Assembly (NCBI RefSeq): GCF_013376045.1 | Contig: NZ_JABMJG010000001.1 | Coordinates: 186,001 to 250,000 of the forward strand | Direction of reading: 5' to 3' | Length of the DNA: 64,000 nucleotides | Source: Variovorax sp. SG517 | GTDB taxonomy: Bacteria > Pseudomonadota > Gammaproteobacteria > Burkholderiales > Burkholderiaceae_C | Part shown: positions 7,544 through 16,109 of the stretch, piece by piece | Position numbering within the stretch: position 1 is the stretch's first letter | Layout: every line of letters starts with the position of its first letter | Position numbers and translations under genes: made by a program | Notes under the pieces: generated by a model | Told to the model about the DNA's origin: nothing | Databases searched by the model: none | The model's input: the letters and a program-made list of their open reading frames with translations, nothing else

Positions 7544-9277
7544 ATGCATACCGCTCCGATCGTTCGCTCGACTCCCCTTCCGTTCCGCCGCTCGCTGTTC
7601 TCCACCCTCGCCGTCGGCACGCTCATGCTGGCCGGCTGCGGCGGCGGCGGCGGCAGCGGAAGCGCCGGCGGCCCGGCCTTCCTTCCCGTGGCAACCGGCA
7701 ACCCGCCCGCCGTCGCTCCCGCGCCCGCGCCCGCGCCCGCTCCTGCACCCGCCGCCGATCCCGGCCCGGCCGCGCCGGCCGGCCGCTGGACCGTGGGCGA
7801 CCTGCACATCCACACGATGCAGTCGGACGACACGCAGCAGGTCACCACGCTGGACCAGGTGCTGTCCAAGGCCTTCGACAAGTTCGGCCTCGACTGGGCC
7901 GCGATTTCGGACCACCTGCGCCTGTCCTCCTACGACAACGACGGCAACAAGCTGGCTGCTTCGATACCCTTCTCCGAAGGCATGGCCAAGTACCAGGTGC
8001 CGCGCATCAAGGCGCTGCAGGCCAGCGGCAAGTACGCTGACAAGACCATCTTCGCGGCCTTCGAATGGGACATGCCCTCGCACGACCACGGCAACGTCGG
8101 CATCCTGACCGACAACCCCATGTCTGACGCCGCGCTCAAGGCAGCGAGCCAGTTCGAATACCTCTTCACCAACCGCGACGCGGCGCTGTTCCCGGCCGCA
8201 GACGTCACCGCCTGGGGCCCGAAGGCCGGCACCGGCTACAACACGCACGCCGAGACCATGGCCGCGATCGCCTGGCTCAAGAAGAACTACCCCGACACCA
8301 GCTACCTGCAGATCAACCATCCCTCGCGCAACCCCGGCAAATACACGATCGCCCAGCTGCGCGAGATGAACGACCTGGCGCCGAACATCGTGTTCTCGCT
8401 CGAAGGCATGGTCGGCAACCAGATGGAGCCCGACCGCGGCGGCTACAACAGCGCCTATACCGACGCCAACCTGCCCTCGCGCACCTACGGTGGCGTGGAC
8501 TACCTCGTCGCCAAGCTCGGCGGCACCTGGGACGCGCTGCTCTCCGAAGGCCGCCACATCTGGAACGTGGCCGACTCCGACTACCACTTCACCATCTCGA
8601 AGGGCCAGTACAGCAGCGGCTACGCGCCGGGCGAGTACGCGAAGAACCACCTGTTCGGAGACATCAAGGATCCGAAGTCGCTGCTCGCGGCCATGCGCTC
8701 GGGCAAGCTCTTCGCGGTGAACGGCGGCCTGATCGACGCGCTCGACTTCAAGGTGCAAGGTGCCAAGGCTTCCGGCGAGATGGGTTCGGAAGTGGCAGCC
8801 AAGGCAGGCGAAGACCTGAAGATCACCATCCGCTTCAGGAGCCCGGAGCGCAACAACTTCGAATACCAGCTCGGCAGCGGCATCTTCGCCAACGTGAAGC
8901 CGGTGGTCGACCACATCGACCTGATCGCCGGCGACGTGACCGGCCCGGAGCTGCCCGGCACGGCGGGCTATTCGCGCGACACCAACCCGTCGACACGCGT
9001 GCTCAAGCGTTTCACGCGCAGCGACTGGAAGCTCGATGCCGACGGCTACTTCACGGTGAGCTACACGGTGAAGGCAGGCAGCAACCAGTACTTCCGCCTG
9101 CGCGGCACCAACCTGGGCACCGACGTGCCCAACGAAACCGCAGGCGGCGAGCCGCTCTTCGACGCGCAGACCACCGGCACCGACAACGTGGCGCGTTTCA
9201 ACGCGATCAACGCACGCAACTACAGCGACCTCTGGTTCTATTCGAACCCGGTGTTCGTGAAGGTCGCGGCGCAGTAG
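7544..9277 (+). CDS. Secreted PHP-domain lipoprotein (predicted metal-dependent hydrolase)
   Basis: The 577-residue protein has a lipoprotein signal peptide with lipobox LMLAGC (Cys32), then a poly-Gly run and an Ala-Pro linker encoded by a CCCGCG repeat. The body is a PHP (polymerase and histidinol phosphatase) domain: VGDLHIHTMQSDD carries the HxH pair, and QINHPSRNPG and VADSDYHF supply further His and Asp ligands. PHP domains hydrolyse phosphoesters; the substrate here is unknown. It is expected to be anchored outside the cytoplasmic membrane. The frame also allows a TTG at 7535, but ATG 7544 gives a normal signal peptide. It is convergent with the TerC-type gene. Confidence 0.85.
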   Translation: MHTAPIVRSTPLPFRRSLFSTLAVGTLMLAGCGGGGGSGSAGGPAFLPVATGNPPAVAPAPAPAPAPAPAADPGPAAPAGRWTVGDLHIHTMQSDDTQQVTTLDQVLSKAFDKFGLDWAAISDHLRLSSYDNDGNKLAASIPFSEGMAKYQVPRIKALQASGKYADKTIFAAFEWDMPSHDHGNVGILTDNPMSDAALKAASQFEYLFTNRDAALFPAADVTAWGPKAGTGYNTHAETMAAIAWLKKNYPDTSYLQINHPSRNPGKYTIAQLREMNDLAPNIVFSLEGMVGNQMEPDRGGYNSAYTDANLPSRTYGGVDYLVAKLGGTWDALLSEGRHIWNVADSDYHFTISKGQYSSGYAPGEYAKNHLFGDIKDPKSLLAAMRSGKLFAVNGGLIDALDFKVQGAKASGEMGSEVAAKAGEDLKITIRFRSPERNNFEYQLGSGIFANVKPVVDHIDLIAGDVTGPELPGTAGYSRDTNPSTRVLKRFTRSDWKLDADGYFTVSYTVKAGSNQYFRLRGTNLGTDVPNETAGGEPLFDAQTTGTDNVARFNAINARNYSDLWFYSNPVFVKVAAQ

Positions 9278-9308
9278 CCAGGCGGCCGAACGTCGCGCGG
9301 CCTGCGCT

Positions 9309-10058
9309 TCAATCGCCAGGCATGCGCGGCGGGTTCAGTTCCACGCGCCGAGCCGCCTTCTTGCGCATGCGGATGTTGAGCATCTCCACGATCAGCGAGA
9401 ACGCCATCGCGAAGTACACATAGCCCTTGGGCACGTGATGGTCGAAGCCCTCGGCCACGAGCACCACGCCCACCACCACCAGGAAGGACAGCGCCAGCAT
9501 CTTGATGGTCGGATGGGCCGAGACGAAGCGGCCGATGGGGCCTGCGAACAGCATCATCAGCAGCACCGAGGCGACCACGGCCGCGATCATCACGCGCACG
9601 TCGTCCACCATGCCCACGGCGGTGATGATCGAGTCGAGCGAGAACACCAGGTCGATGATCATGATCTGCAGGATCACCGAGGCGAAGGTCGCCTTGGCGG
9701 CGCTCTGCTTGTGCTCATGCTCGCCTTCGAGCGACTGGTGGACCTCGCTGGTGCTCTTCCAGATGAGGAACAGCCCGCCCAGGATGAGGATCAGGTCGCG
9801 CCCCGAGATCTCCTTGCTGAACACGGTGAAGAGCGGCGCCACCAGGCCGACGATCCACGCGAGCACCAGGAGCAGCCCGATGCGCATGAACATGGCCATG
9901 AAAAGGCCGATGCGCCGCGCGAACTCCCGCTGGGCCAGGGGCAGCTTGTCGACCAGGATCGAGATGAAGATGATGTTGTCGATACCGAGGACCAGCTCCA
10001 GCGCGGTCAGGGTGGCGAAGGCGATCCAGACCTGGGGGTCGGTAAGAAGTTCGAGCAT
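9309..10058 (-). CDS. TerC family integral membrane protein
   Basis: The 249-residue protein has seven or so hydrophobic helices and the TerC hallmark ALELVLGIDNIIFISI near the N-terminus, with a second charged intramembrane motif VFSLDSII in the middle. Some TerC proteins are linked to manganese export or to metal loading of exported enzymes; which role applies here cannot be told. The frame extends to a GTG at 10079, but ATG 10058 places the first helix as in the family. It is convergent with the PHP lipoprotein, with 31 bases between stops. Confidence 0.88.
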   Translation of the reverse strand: MLELLTDPQVWIAFATLTALELVLGIDNIIFISILVDKLPLAQREFARRIGLFMAMFMRIGLLLVLAWIVGLVAPLFTVFSKEISGRDLILILGGLFLIWKSTSEVHQSLEGEHEHKQSAAKATFASVILQIMIIDLVFSLDSIITAVGMVDDVRVMIAAVVASVLLMMLFAGPIGRFVSAHPTIKMLALSFLVVVGVVLVAEGFDHHVPKGYVYFAMAFSLIVEMLNIRMRKKAARRVELNPPRMPGD

Positions 10059-10605
10059 GGAACGACGCAGTTGCAGCACGTGCGGCCGGCGGCCGCTGCG
10101 GGCGAGCGCATCTTAAGGGTCCCCGCGCGCCAGGCGCCAGCGTCCCCTCGCCTCATGGGCCATTGCGTGCCAGAGGGCTGCAATGGCGGCCAAGGCCGCG
10201 AGCGGACCCCGTCGCTGCCGCATGCCGCAAAGTTCGTGAAGGCACCTCGCCAGCCATCCCGGCCCGGGCGCCAGCCGATTGCATGCAAAATTGAGGTTCT
10301 CAATTTCATTTAGACGGCTAGTGGCAAGAAGGCAAATCAGCGAGCATGCGTGCCCGGAAGCCCCGGACGGCGCATCCATCTTCCGGCATAGCCCCAAGCA
10401 GCAACGATGTGGATCGGTGCGGAAACTCAAACCATCGTTGTCGGCCCCTGATGCCGTTTTGCTCCGCGATTCGAACATGCACGAGGAACCGGCCGGCCAT
10501 CGGCCCGGAAGGCGGCCGCTCGTTCCAGCCCTCGCCATGCCCGGGCGGAAGAGCCTTGCAGCTGCGAAGTACCCCTGCCACCGCAGGTCTTGCGGGCACT
10601 GACGC
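10059..10605. other. 547-base non-coding stretch with palindromes upstream of the secretin gene
   Basis: I find no convincing gene here. It contains TTGCATGCAA (10279-10288), the same palindrome that stands twice before dctA. Directly after it comes AAATTGAG-gtt-CTCAATTT (10288-10306) in an AT-rich patch, and further on CAACGATG/CATCGTTG (10402-10409 and 10433-10440). The AT-rich patch around 10280-10315 is the best promoter candidate, about 300 bases before the secretin start. Confidence 0.45.
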
Positions 10606-13275
10606 ATGAAGGCATCGCTTCCCGCCGCGCGCGGCGTTCGCGCAGCATGCCTCGGCCTGCTGCTCTGCGGCGCATTGGGGCTGGCCCATGCGCAGAACAC
10701 CATCAAGGCGGTGTCGGGCTACGTGCAGCATGGAGCCGCGGTCGTCCAGATCGACCTGGCGCAGCCGCTCGATGAGCTGCCGGGCGGATTCGCCATACAG
10801 AACCCTGCGCGCATCGCGCTCGACTTTCCCGGCGTTGCCAGCGAAGTCGGCCGCGCGGCCGTCGAGGTGAACCAGGCCAACCTGCGTTCGATCAATGTCG
10901 TGCAGGCGGGAGAACGCAGCCGGGTCGTGCTGAACCTGTGGCAACCCGCTTCGTACAAGACCGAGATACAGGGCAGTTCGCTCAAGGTCACGCTGCAATC
11001 CGCCAGCGCTGCCGCCGCCCCGACGCCAGCTCGCACGCCCGCCAGCGCCAAGGCAGCGCCCGCCGGCGGCGAGCCCATCACGCTGAACTTCTTCAATGCA
11101 GACATCGAGGCGGTGGCCCGCACCATGGCGGTGGTCACCGGCCGCGACGTGGCGATCGACCCGCGGGTGAAGGGCACGATGAACCTCGTCACCGAGCGAG
11201 CGATCCCCCCGGCCGCGGCCTTCGACCAGTTCGCCCTCGCGCTGCGCCTGCGCGGCTTCGCCCTGGTGGAAGCCGAAGGGCTCTACAAGGTGGTGCCCGA
11301 GGCCAGCGCCAAGCTGCAGAGCGGCACCGTCAATACCTCGATCGGCGCCATCCCGTCGAACGCCGGCAACCAGGTCGTCACGCAAATCTTCAGGCTCAAC
11401 TACGAGTCGCCGAACAACCTGCTGCCGGTGCTGCGCCCGCTGATCGCGCCGAACAACAGCATCAACGTGAACCCGGGCACCAACTCGCTGGTGATCACCG
11501 ACTACGCCGACAACATGCGCCGGCTCGCGCGCGTCATCGCGTCGCTGGATGTTCCGAACGCGTCCGACGTCGAGATCATCCAGCTGCGGTACGCACTTGC
11601 CACCGACATCGTGCCGATGCTGCAGCGGCTGATCGACGGCGGCAGCTCGGGTGCATCGGGCGGGTCGGCCATTTCAGGCATGTCGGGCACGTCGGGGTCG
11701 CCGGATGCGGCGCCCATCGCGAGCGCAGCGGACTCGTCGTTCCGCACCACGCTGATGGCCGACCCGCGCAGCAACTCCGTGCTCATGCGGGCTGCCAACC
11801 CGGCGCGCATGCAGCTCGTGCGCGCGCTGGTCGACAAACTCGACCGCGCGCCGGCGGACACCGGAAACGGCGCCGCCGGCAACATCTACGTGGTCTACCT
11901 GAAGAATGCGGATGCGGTGCGGCTCGCCGTCACGCTGCGTGCCGCGATGGCGGCGGGCCAGCAGAACGCGACCCAGGCTGCAGGCGGCGGCGTTTCCCAG
12001 CAAGGCCAGCAGCAAGCCTCGCCGGCGGGCCCGAACGGCGGCGGCCAGGGCGGCGCTTCGAGCGCGGCCGACGCGCCGCTGAACAACGCGAACCAGCCCT
12101 CCACCGGCGGCCAGATCCAGGCCGACCCGTCGACCAATTCGCTGATCATCACCGCCTCCGAGCCGCAATACAGGCAGATGCGCGCGGTGATCGACAGGCT
12201 CGACGGCCGGCGCGCGCAGGTGATGATCGAAGCGCTGATCGTCGAAGTGAACGCCAGCAAGGCCGCGAGCTTCGGTGTGCAGTGGCAGAGCGCGCTGGGC
12301 CGCAACGCGGTCATCGGCACCAATTCCAGCCTCAACAGGAACAACATCCTGGCGCTGACGCAGGCGCTGGCCACGCGCAACGCCGCCGGCGTGGCGGGCC
12401 AGATCCCGACGGGGCTGAACATCGGCGTCGGAGCCAGGATCGGCGGACAGTACGTGCTGGGCGCCATCGCCAACTTCTTCAGCAGCGACGGCGATGCCAA
12501 CATCCTCTCCACGCCCAACCTGCTGACGCTGGACAACGAGGAAGCCCGCATCGTGATCGGCCAGAACGTACCCTTCGTCACGGGCCAGTACGCGAGCGCG
12601 GCCGGTTCGGTCGGCGTCAATCCGTTCACCACCGTGGAACGCAAGGACGTGGGCCTCACGCTGCGGGTGCGCCCGACCATCAACGAGAACGGCACGGTGA
12701 AGCTCACCATCTTCCAGGAGGCCTCGACGGTCGACCAGAACACGGTGAACAACCAGAACGGCCCGACCACCAACAAGCGTTCGATCGAGTCGAACGTGCT
12801 GGTGGAAGACGGTGGCCTGGTCATGCTCGGCGGCCTGCTGTCCGACACCTACAACAACACCATCGAGAAAGTGCCGCTGGCGGGAGACGTGCCGGTGGTG
12901 GGCAATCTGTTCAAGAACGAGAACCGGACGCGCACCAAGAGCAACCTGATGATGTTTCTGCGTCCCGCCGTGATGCGCGATGCAGACTCCGTGGAGTCCT
13001 TCTCCTACGGCCGCTACGACGAGATCCGCAGCATGCAGCAGCGCACGCAGCCGGACACCGGCAACCTCATGCTGCGCGCGGTGGACGCAGCGCCGCTGCT
13101 GCCCAACGCGCCGCTCGTGCGCGCACCGGGCCGAAGCGGCAGCACGCGCATGGAAGGCACCGAACTCATCCCGCCACCGCGGGCTGCCTCCGATGGCCGC
13201 GAACTCGCGCCGAGCCCATTGCGCGGCGCGCTGCCGCCGACGGCCGACCCCGTGAGTGCGCGCGAACTGCCGTAG
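10606..13275 (+). CDS. gspD: Orphan outer-membrane secretin, AMIN domain plus GspD
   Basis: The 889-residue protein forms the outer-membrane channel of a type II secretion or type IV pilus-like machine. A signal peptide ends near AHAQ (about residue 30). An AMIN domain (about 32-125) is normal in PilQ but unusual in GspD. An Ala/Pro linker leads to the N0/STN domain (TLNFFNADIEAVARTM), N1-N3 domains with Gly/Ser/Gln-rich inserts, and the secretin core with VPFVTGQ, the late ESNVLVEDGGLVMLGGLL segment, and PVVGNLF before the final strand. No other gsp or pil gene lies within 10 kb on either side. It is convergent with the response regulator at 13305. Confidence 0.88.
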   Translation: MKASLPAARGVRAACLGLLLCGALGLAHAQNTIKAVSGYVQHGAAVVQIDLAQPLDELPGGFAIQNPARIALDFPGVASEVGRAAVEVNQANLRSINVVQAGERSRVVLNLWQPASYKTEIQGSSLKVTLQSASAAAAPTPARTPASAKAAPAGGEPITLNFFNADIEAVARTMAVVTGRDVAIDPRVKGTMNLVTERAIPPAAAFDQFALALRLRGFALVEAEGLYKVVPEASAKLQSGTVNTSIGAIPSNAGNQVVTQIFRLNYESPNNLLPVLRPLIAPNNSINVNPGTNSLVITDYADNMRRLARVIASLDVPNASDVEIIQLRYALATDIVPMLQRLIDGGSSGASGGSAISGMSGTSGSPDAAPIASAADSSFRTTLMADPRSNSVLMRAANPARMQLVRALVDKLDRAPADTGNGAAGNIYVVYLKNADAVRLAVTLRAAMAAGQQNATQAAGGGVSQQGQQQASPAGPNGGGQGGASSAADAPLNNANQPSTGGQIQADPSTNSLIITASEPQYRQMRAVIDRLDGRRAQVMIEALIVEVNASKAASFGVQWQSALGRNAVIGTNSSLNRNNILALTQALATRNAAGVAGQIPTGLNIGVGARIGGQYVLGAIANFFSSDGDANILSTPNLLTLDNEEARIVIGQNVPFVTGQYASAAGSVGVNPFTTVERKDVGLTLRVRPTINENGTVKLTIFQEASTVDQNTVNNQNGPTTNKRSIESNVLVEDGGLVMLGGLLSDTYNNTIEKVPLAGDVPVVGNLFKNENRTRTKSNLMMFLRPAVMRDADSVESFSYGRYDEIRSMQQRTQPDTGNLMLRAVDAAPLLPNAPLVRAPGRSGSTRMEGTELIPPPRAASDGRELAPSPLRGALPPTADPVSARELP

Positions 13276-13304
13276 GACGAACGGAGAGACTGCAGGAGGC
13301 TCGC

Positions 13305-14087
13305 TCAGGAGCGAGACCGGAGTTCGAGCACGTAACCCTCGCCTCGCACCGTGTGCAGCAGCTTCACGTCGAACGGTGCATCGACCTTGTTGCGCAGGCG
13401 CAGTATGGCCACGTTGATCGCGTTGGTGGCGGGATCGAACTCCGTGCCCCAGACTTCGCGGGCGAGCGTTTCGCGCGACATCACGCGCCCCTGGTTGCGA
13501 AGCAGGGCAAGCAAGAGCACGAACTCCATCCTGGTCAGCCCGAGGTCCTTGCCGTCGCGGCGGCACGTCGCATCGCGCTCGTTGATTTCCAGATCGCCCA
13601 GCCACAGTATCGGCTGGGGGCGTGCAACGCAGTTGCGCGCCAATGCCCTGATGCGCGCCAGCAGTTGGGGCATCGTGAAAGGCTTGACCAGATAGTCGCT
13701 CGCGCCAAGTTCCAGCCCCGCCAGGCGCAGGGCCACGCTGTCGCGCTCGGTAAGAACGAGCAGGGGAGCATTCGTCTTGCGCCGGATCGATCGCACGGCA
13801 CTCAGTCCTGCGCTGCCGAGCTGCATGGAGTTCAACAGAACCAGCGAATAGTCCCGTGCAAGCGCAGGGGTCGCTGCCGCATTGGTGCCGCGCGCTATAT
13901 CGATCATTACCCCCCGCTGCTGCAGCGCTTCATTCATCGAGTCGCAAAAGCTGGAGCGATGATCGACGAGCAATATCCGGGTGACATCTATATCTTCGGC
14001 CGGCCTCTTAACCGGGCCCGTCGAGACTTCGATGAGTGAACCACTCGATTCGGGTTCGAGAGAAAGTTGGGAATCCAGCAGCCGCAC
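13305..14087 (-). CDS. OmpR-type response regulator with degenerate receiver (Asn at phosphoacceptor site)
   Basis: The 260-residue protein has a receiver-like domain (about residues 37-150) and a winged-helix DNA-binding domain (about 160-255) with LTRMEFVLLLALLRN, VWG and RLRNKVD...TVRGEGY, typical of OmpR/PhoB. In the receiver the acidic pair reads Asp42-His43 and the phosphoacceptor position reads Asn86 (SLVLLNSMQLG); Thr113 and Lys135 are kept. Phosphorylation at the usual site is therefore unlikely. The frame reaches a TTG at 14102, but a GTG at 14087 sits 6 bases after a good GGAAGGAG ribosome-binding site, so I start there. No kinase gene is adjacent. It is divergent from the lipoprotein at 14383. 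Confidence 0.88.
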   Translation of the reverse strand: MRLLDSQLSLEPESSGSLIEVSTGPVKRPAEDIDVTRILLVDHRSSFCDSMNEALQQRGVMIDIARGTNAAATPALARDYSLVLLNSMQLGSAGLSAVRSIRRKTNAPLLVLTERDSVALRLAGLELGASDYLVKPFTMPQLLARIRALARNCVARPQPILWLGDLEINERDATCRRDGKDLGLTRMEFVLLLALLRNQGRVMSRETLAREVWGTEFDPATNAINVAILRLRNKVDAPFDVKLLHTVRGEGYVLELRSRS

Positions 14088-14382
14088 AGTTTCTCCTTCC
14101 AAAGCGCCAAGATGGAGCTACCGCGCCGTTATATGTTTGCTTCAAATCATTGATCTAATTCATTACTTAGGAAGATGATCGGTCTTTTCATCTTCCTGAA
14201 TGTGGAACGTTCGTTCCTTTCCTTGTCGAGGTGATCCAGGCTGAGCGCAGCCTGACACGGATCGACCCGAACGGGGAAATATCGTTACTGCATGAAATTC
14301 ATTTCGGCGCTGTCATCGACTGTTTTCGAGAGCCCGTTAGGTCGTTCCCTGTGCCACTCGTGCACGTCATCGGGAATATCGA
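14088..14382. promoter_or_regulatory. AT-rich divergent promoter region with three inverted repeats
   Basis: The region separates the atypical response regulator from the lipoprotein gene. It has three perfect inverted repeats: AGGAAGATGA/TCATCTTCCT (14169-14178 and 14188-14197), GGAACG-tt-CGTTCC (14204-14217) and CAGGCTG/CAGCCTG with a 4-base loop (14237-14254). The part around 14120-14220 is clearly AT-richer than its surroundings, as expected for a promoter. The repeats may be operators for the divergent regulator or leader structure for the lipoprotein mRNA. Confidence 0.5.
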
Positions 14383-15780
14383 ATGAGAAAAGCATCTTCT
14401 CTCCCCGTCTTTCAACTCGCAGGAGTTCTGGTGGTGAGCCTGACTGCAGGCTGTGTCGTTCAACCACCGGCCCCGGTAGTCCGCACCGTCGTGCAGCCCG
14501 CGCATGTAGTCGTCGCCACACCGCCGGTCGTGAGCGTCTATGTCGATCCGCCGCTGTATCAGCCTCCTCCCATCGCGGTGGCATGGGCTCCGCCACCGAT
14601 GCTCGTGGAAGCGCCACCGCCCTCACCGTTCGTAGGAGCGGTGTGGACCGGCGGCTACTGGACATGGCACGGCAACTGGGTGTGGGCCGCAGGCCGCTGG
14701 TCCGCGCCTCCACAGCCCGGCTATGGATGGGTGCAGCCCTATTACGAGCATCGCGACAACGTGGTGGTCTTCGTCGCAGGCCATTGGTCGCCGCCGGGCG
14801 TCGCGTTCGTGCCGCCGCCCCTGGGCCTAAGCCTCGCGGTGTCGGTGGCGGCTGCCGGCGTGGTGGCAGGGATCGCTCCGATCGGGCCGCCGGGCGTGTT
14901 CGTTCCCGCGCCTCCCGGTTCGCGGCTCGGCCTGATCGTGCCTGCCCCGATCGGTACGCCGCCGGCGGTGGTCGTGAGTGCGCCGCCGGTCACCAACGTC
15001 GGCATGCGCGTGCAGAACACCACGATCAACAACGTGACGAACAACACGACGGTCAACAACATCACCAACGTCACGAACATCACCAACAACAACCAGACAG
15101 TGAAAGTTGTGGCGCCCGCCAGCGCGACCGCGAGTGGGCGGCCGTTCGAAGCGGCGATACCGGCAAGCGCCCACCTTGCCGCTGCACTGCCGCCCGTCGT
15201 GCGTGCGATGGCGCCCGTTCCGGCGAGCGCGAAGCCGGTCGCCGCGCTGCCGGTCGATCGCCAGCCACCGCCCGTAGCACGGTCGGCGGAAGCTGTCCGC
15301 CCTGCGGCTGCCGGCACTCCTGCCGCACAACAGGCTGCTGCCGGTCACTCGCCTTCGCAGCCGCCCTCTGCGCCTCAGGCACAGCACGAGCCGCAGGGCC
15401 GTCCCGAGGCGCAGGCGCATGGCGAGCCCTCGCCGCATCCTGCACCGCAGTCGCGTCCCGAGCCGCTCATGTCCGAAGCGCCTGCCAAGACACCTGCGCC
15501 TGCGATGGCCTCGCCGACACCGGCGCAGCCTCGCGCCGAGATGCCTCAACGACCGAAGCCGCCGACCGAAGATCCTCGAATGGCACATCAAGGGCGCCCG
15601 GCATTCGCAGCGCACGACGGAGGCGATCAGAAGCTCCAGCGTCCGCCAAGGCCGATGCCAGCACCGGCAGTTCCCGCGCCCAGACCGCACCCGGCAGCGC
15701 CCCCGCATGGGCATCCCGAGCATCCCCCGGCTCCGCACGAACACGCCGCTCCGCCGCACAAGAAAGAGCACGGCCAGTAA
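14383..15780 (+). CDS. Proline-rich outer lipoprotein with YXWGXW-like aromatic repeats
   Basis: The 465-residue protein has a lipobox LTAGC (about residue 24). It is built of a Pro/Val-rich stretch, an aromatic Gly/Trp/Tyr region (GGYWTWHGNWVWAAGRW, about 87-130) resembling YXWGXW-repeat proteins, and a hydrophobic Gly/Ala/Pro region. A 30-residue Asn/Thr/Val stretch follows (about 210-240; for example TTINNVTNNTTVNN), and then a 220-residue Pro/Ala/Gln/His tail. Composition suggests a surface-exposed structural lipoprotein, not an enzyme. ATG 14383 directly precedes a normal signal peptide. It is divergent from the atypical response regulator, which may control it. Confidence 0.75.
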   Translation: MRKASSLPVFQLAGVLVVSLTAGCVVQPPAPVVRTVVQPAHVVVATPPVVSVYVDPPLYQPPPIAVAWAPPPMLVEAPPPSPFVGAVWTGGYWTWHGNWVWAAGRWSAPPQPGYGWVQPYYEHRDNVVVFVAGHWSPPGVAFVPPPLGLSLAVSVAAAGVVAGIAPIGPPGVFVPAPPGSRLGLIVPAPIGTPPAVVVSAPPVTNVGMRVQNTTINNVTNNTTVNNITNVTNITNNNQTVKVVAPASATASGRPFEAAIPASAHLAAALPPVVRAMAPVPASAKPVAALPVDRQPPPVARSAEAVRPAAAGTPAAQQAAAGHSPSQPPSAPQAQHEPQGRPEAQAHGEPSPHPAPQSRPEPLMSEAPAKTPAPAMASPTPAQPRAEMPQRPKPPTEDPRMAHQGRPAFAAHDGGDQKLQRPPRPMPAPAVPAPRPHPAAPPHGHPEHPPAPHEHAAPPHKKEHGQ

Positions 15781-16022
15781 GGTCGTCACGCGCGCCACGC
15801 CGCCGCATCGGGCGGCACCGGCCCTGTAGCGGCGCACCTCACGAGTGCATCGCTACGCGGCCTCGCCCCATCCCGAGGCATCCGGCCTCCCTGTCTCTCC
15901 AGCCTTTCTCTCCCTCGGTCCGCGCATGCCCGCGCGTTGGCGCCGCACCCGGCGCCAACGCGAGAAACCTCAGGGATTACACCGATATATGAGTTCTCGA
16001 ATGACCTTGATTGCGTTCGTTT
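15781..16022. other. Non-coding stretch with a long perfect hairpin
   Basis: No gene is visible. A perfect 12-bp stem CGCGTTGGCGCC/GGCGCCAACGCG with a 6-base loop lies at 15933-15962. It has no T run after it, so it may end the lipoprotein transcript by another route or insulate the next operon. Confidence 0.4.
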
Positions 16023-16034
16023 TTTGTATACAAA
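16023..16034. promoter_or_regulatory. Palindromic operator TTTGTATACAAA before the NCS1 permease
   Basis: This perfect 12-bp palindrome has the same TGTATACA core as the site between uraH and gntR. It sits in an AT-rich patch 76 bases before the permease start, where a promoter is expected. I infer binding by one of the two purine-cluster GntR regulators. Confidence 0.65.
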
Positions 16035-16109
16035 TAACGCACTCGATAATCCGGCGCGAAATTTGCGTCAAAACCGGTTCTGATCCACCCACCCGCAAGA
16101 GGTAAGACC

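Noticed and set aside
10113..10706. Open frames on both strands in the gap before the secretin
   Set aside because: Compositions are Arg/Pro/Ser-rich, frames conflict with each other, and no ribosome-binding site is seen.
10938..14039. Very long open frame of 1033 codons over the secretin gene
   Set aside because: It is a +1/+2 shadow of the secretin and then antisense to the response regulator; its translation is Arg/Ala/Gly-rich with no domain, as expected from high GC.
15933..15962. 12-bp perfect hairpin considered as an intrinsic terminator
   Set aside because: No T run follows on either strand and it lies 150 bases after the lipoprotein stop; kept only as part of the non-coding stretch.
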